Source: Setaria digitata
Lineage: Eukaryota > Nematoda > Chromadorea > Rhabditida > Setariidae
Assembly (NCBI GenBank): GCA_003640385.1
Contig: RCAB01000022.1
Span: 248,001-312,000, forward strand
Reading direction: 5' to 3'
Length of the DNA: 64,000 nucleotides
In this document: one piece after another, positions 63,959 through 64,000 of the stretch
Numbering within the stretch: the first letter of the stretch is position 1
Layout: each line of letters opens with the position of its first letter
Program-made: the position numbers and the translations under genes
The notes under the pieces: model-generated
Database searches by the model: none
What the model was told of the DNA's origin: nothing
The model's input: the letters and a program-made list of their open reading frames with translations, nothing else

Positions 63959-64000
63959 CTGGGTGTTTTATTTTGTAATTAACTTAAAAGATTTTCATAT
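63959..64000 (-). other. Partial kinesin-5 intron at the window edge
   Basis: The minus strand ends ...ACACCCAG directly before TTC AGG CCG, the FRP of the motor N-terminus (family: V-R-x-RP). These 42 bases are therefore the 3' end of an intron whose upstream exon, with the start codon, lies outside the window. Confidence 0.8.

Noticed and set aside
1..64000. CRISPR array, bacterial operon or integrated viral element
   Set aside because: No regularly spaced direct repeats, no ribosome-binding-site-led gene strings and no viral gene set were seen; the genes are intron-containing animal genes.

Overview
The window is eukaryotic and AT-rich. Its genes are broken by many short GT-AG introns, usually 50-500 nt, with U-rich 3' splice sites of the TTTTCAG/TTTTTAG type. 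The gene set (laminin gamma close to LAM-2, kinesin-5 close to BMK-1, mitochondrial thioredoxin close to TRX-2), the tight same-strand GNAT/JMJD5 pair and acceptor-like sites just upstream of some ATGs point to a nematode. I infer a spirurid or filarial-type (clade III) species; the species itself cannot be named from the sequence. Three single N characters (2407, 2799, 12581) look like assembly joins.

Layout: 1-16.9 kb has no gene I can support and carries repeats and two probable mis-joined duplications. 16.9-20.8 kb, minus strand: a GNAT acetyltransferase and, 172 nt downstream, a complete JMJD5/KDM8-type JmjC hydroxylase; together they look like a two-gene operon. 21.0-21.8 kb, plus: a small unrecognised gene, divergent from the GNAT gene. 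21.9-23.4 kb, plus: a Ulp1/SENP-like (C48) cysteine protease, possibly degenerate. 24.3-25.9 kb, plus: mitochondrial thioredoxin. 28.4-44.2 kb, minus: a complete laminin gamma gene, which I resolve into 32 coding exons (4,959 nt, 1,652 aa) with every intron phase consistent. 44.2-54.7 kb: about 10.5 kb without a supported gene. 54.7-56.2 kb, minus: mitochondrial GatC. 57.2-63.96 kb, minus: kinesin-5, 24 exons and 945 aa in the window, with its N-terminal exon(s) beyond the right edge.

The genes are housekeeping or structural: basement membrane (laminin), bipolar spindle motor (kinesin-5), mitochondrial redox and translation (thioredoxin, GatC), protein hydroxylation (JMJD5) and acyl transfer (GNAT). 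I found no CRISPR array, rRNA, convincing tRNA or intact transposon. The most notable observations are a GNAT intron whose acceptor reads AT, a GC-AG intron in kinesin-5, several micro-exons, conserved nidogen- and integrin-contact residues in laminin gamma, a C48 protease lacking an in-frame ATG, and an unrecognised small gene. All exon boundaries were read by eye from splice consensus, phase and family similarity.
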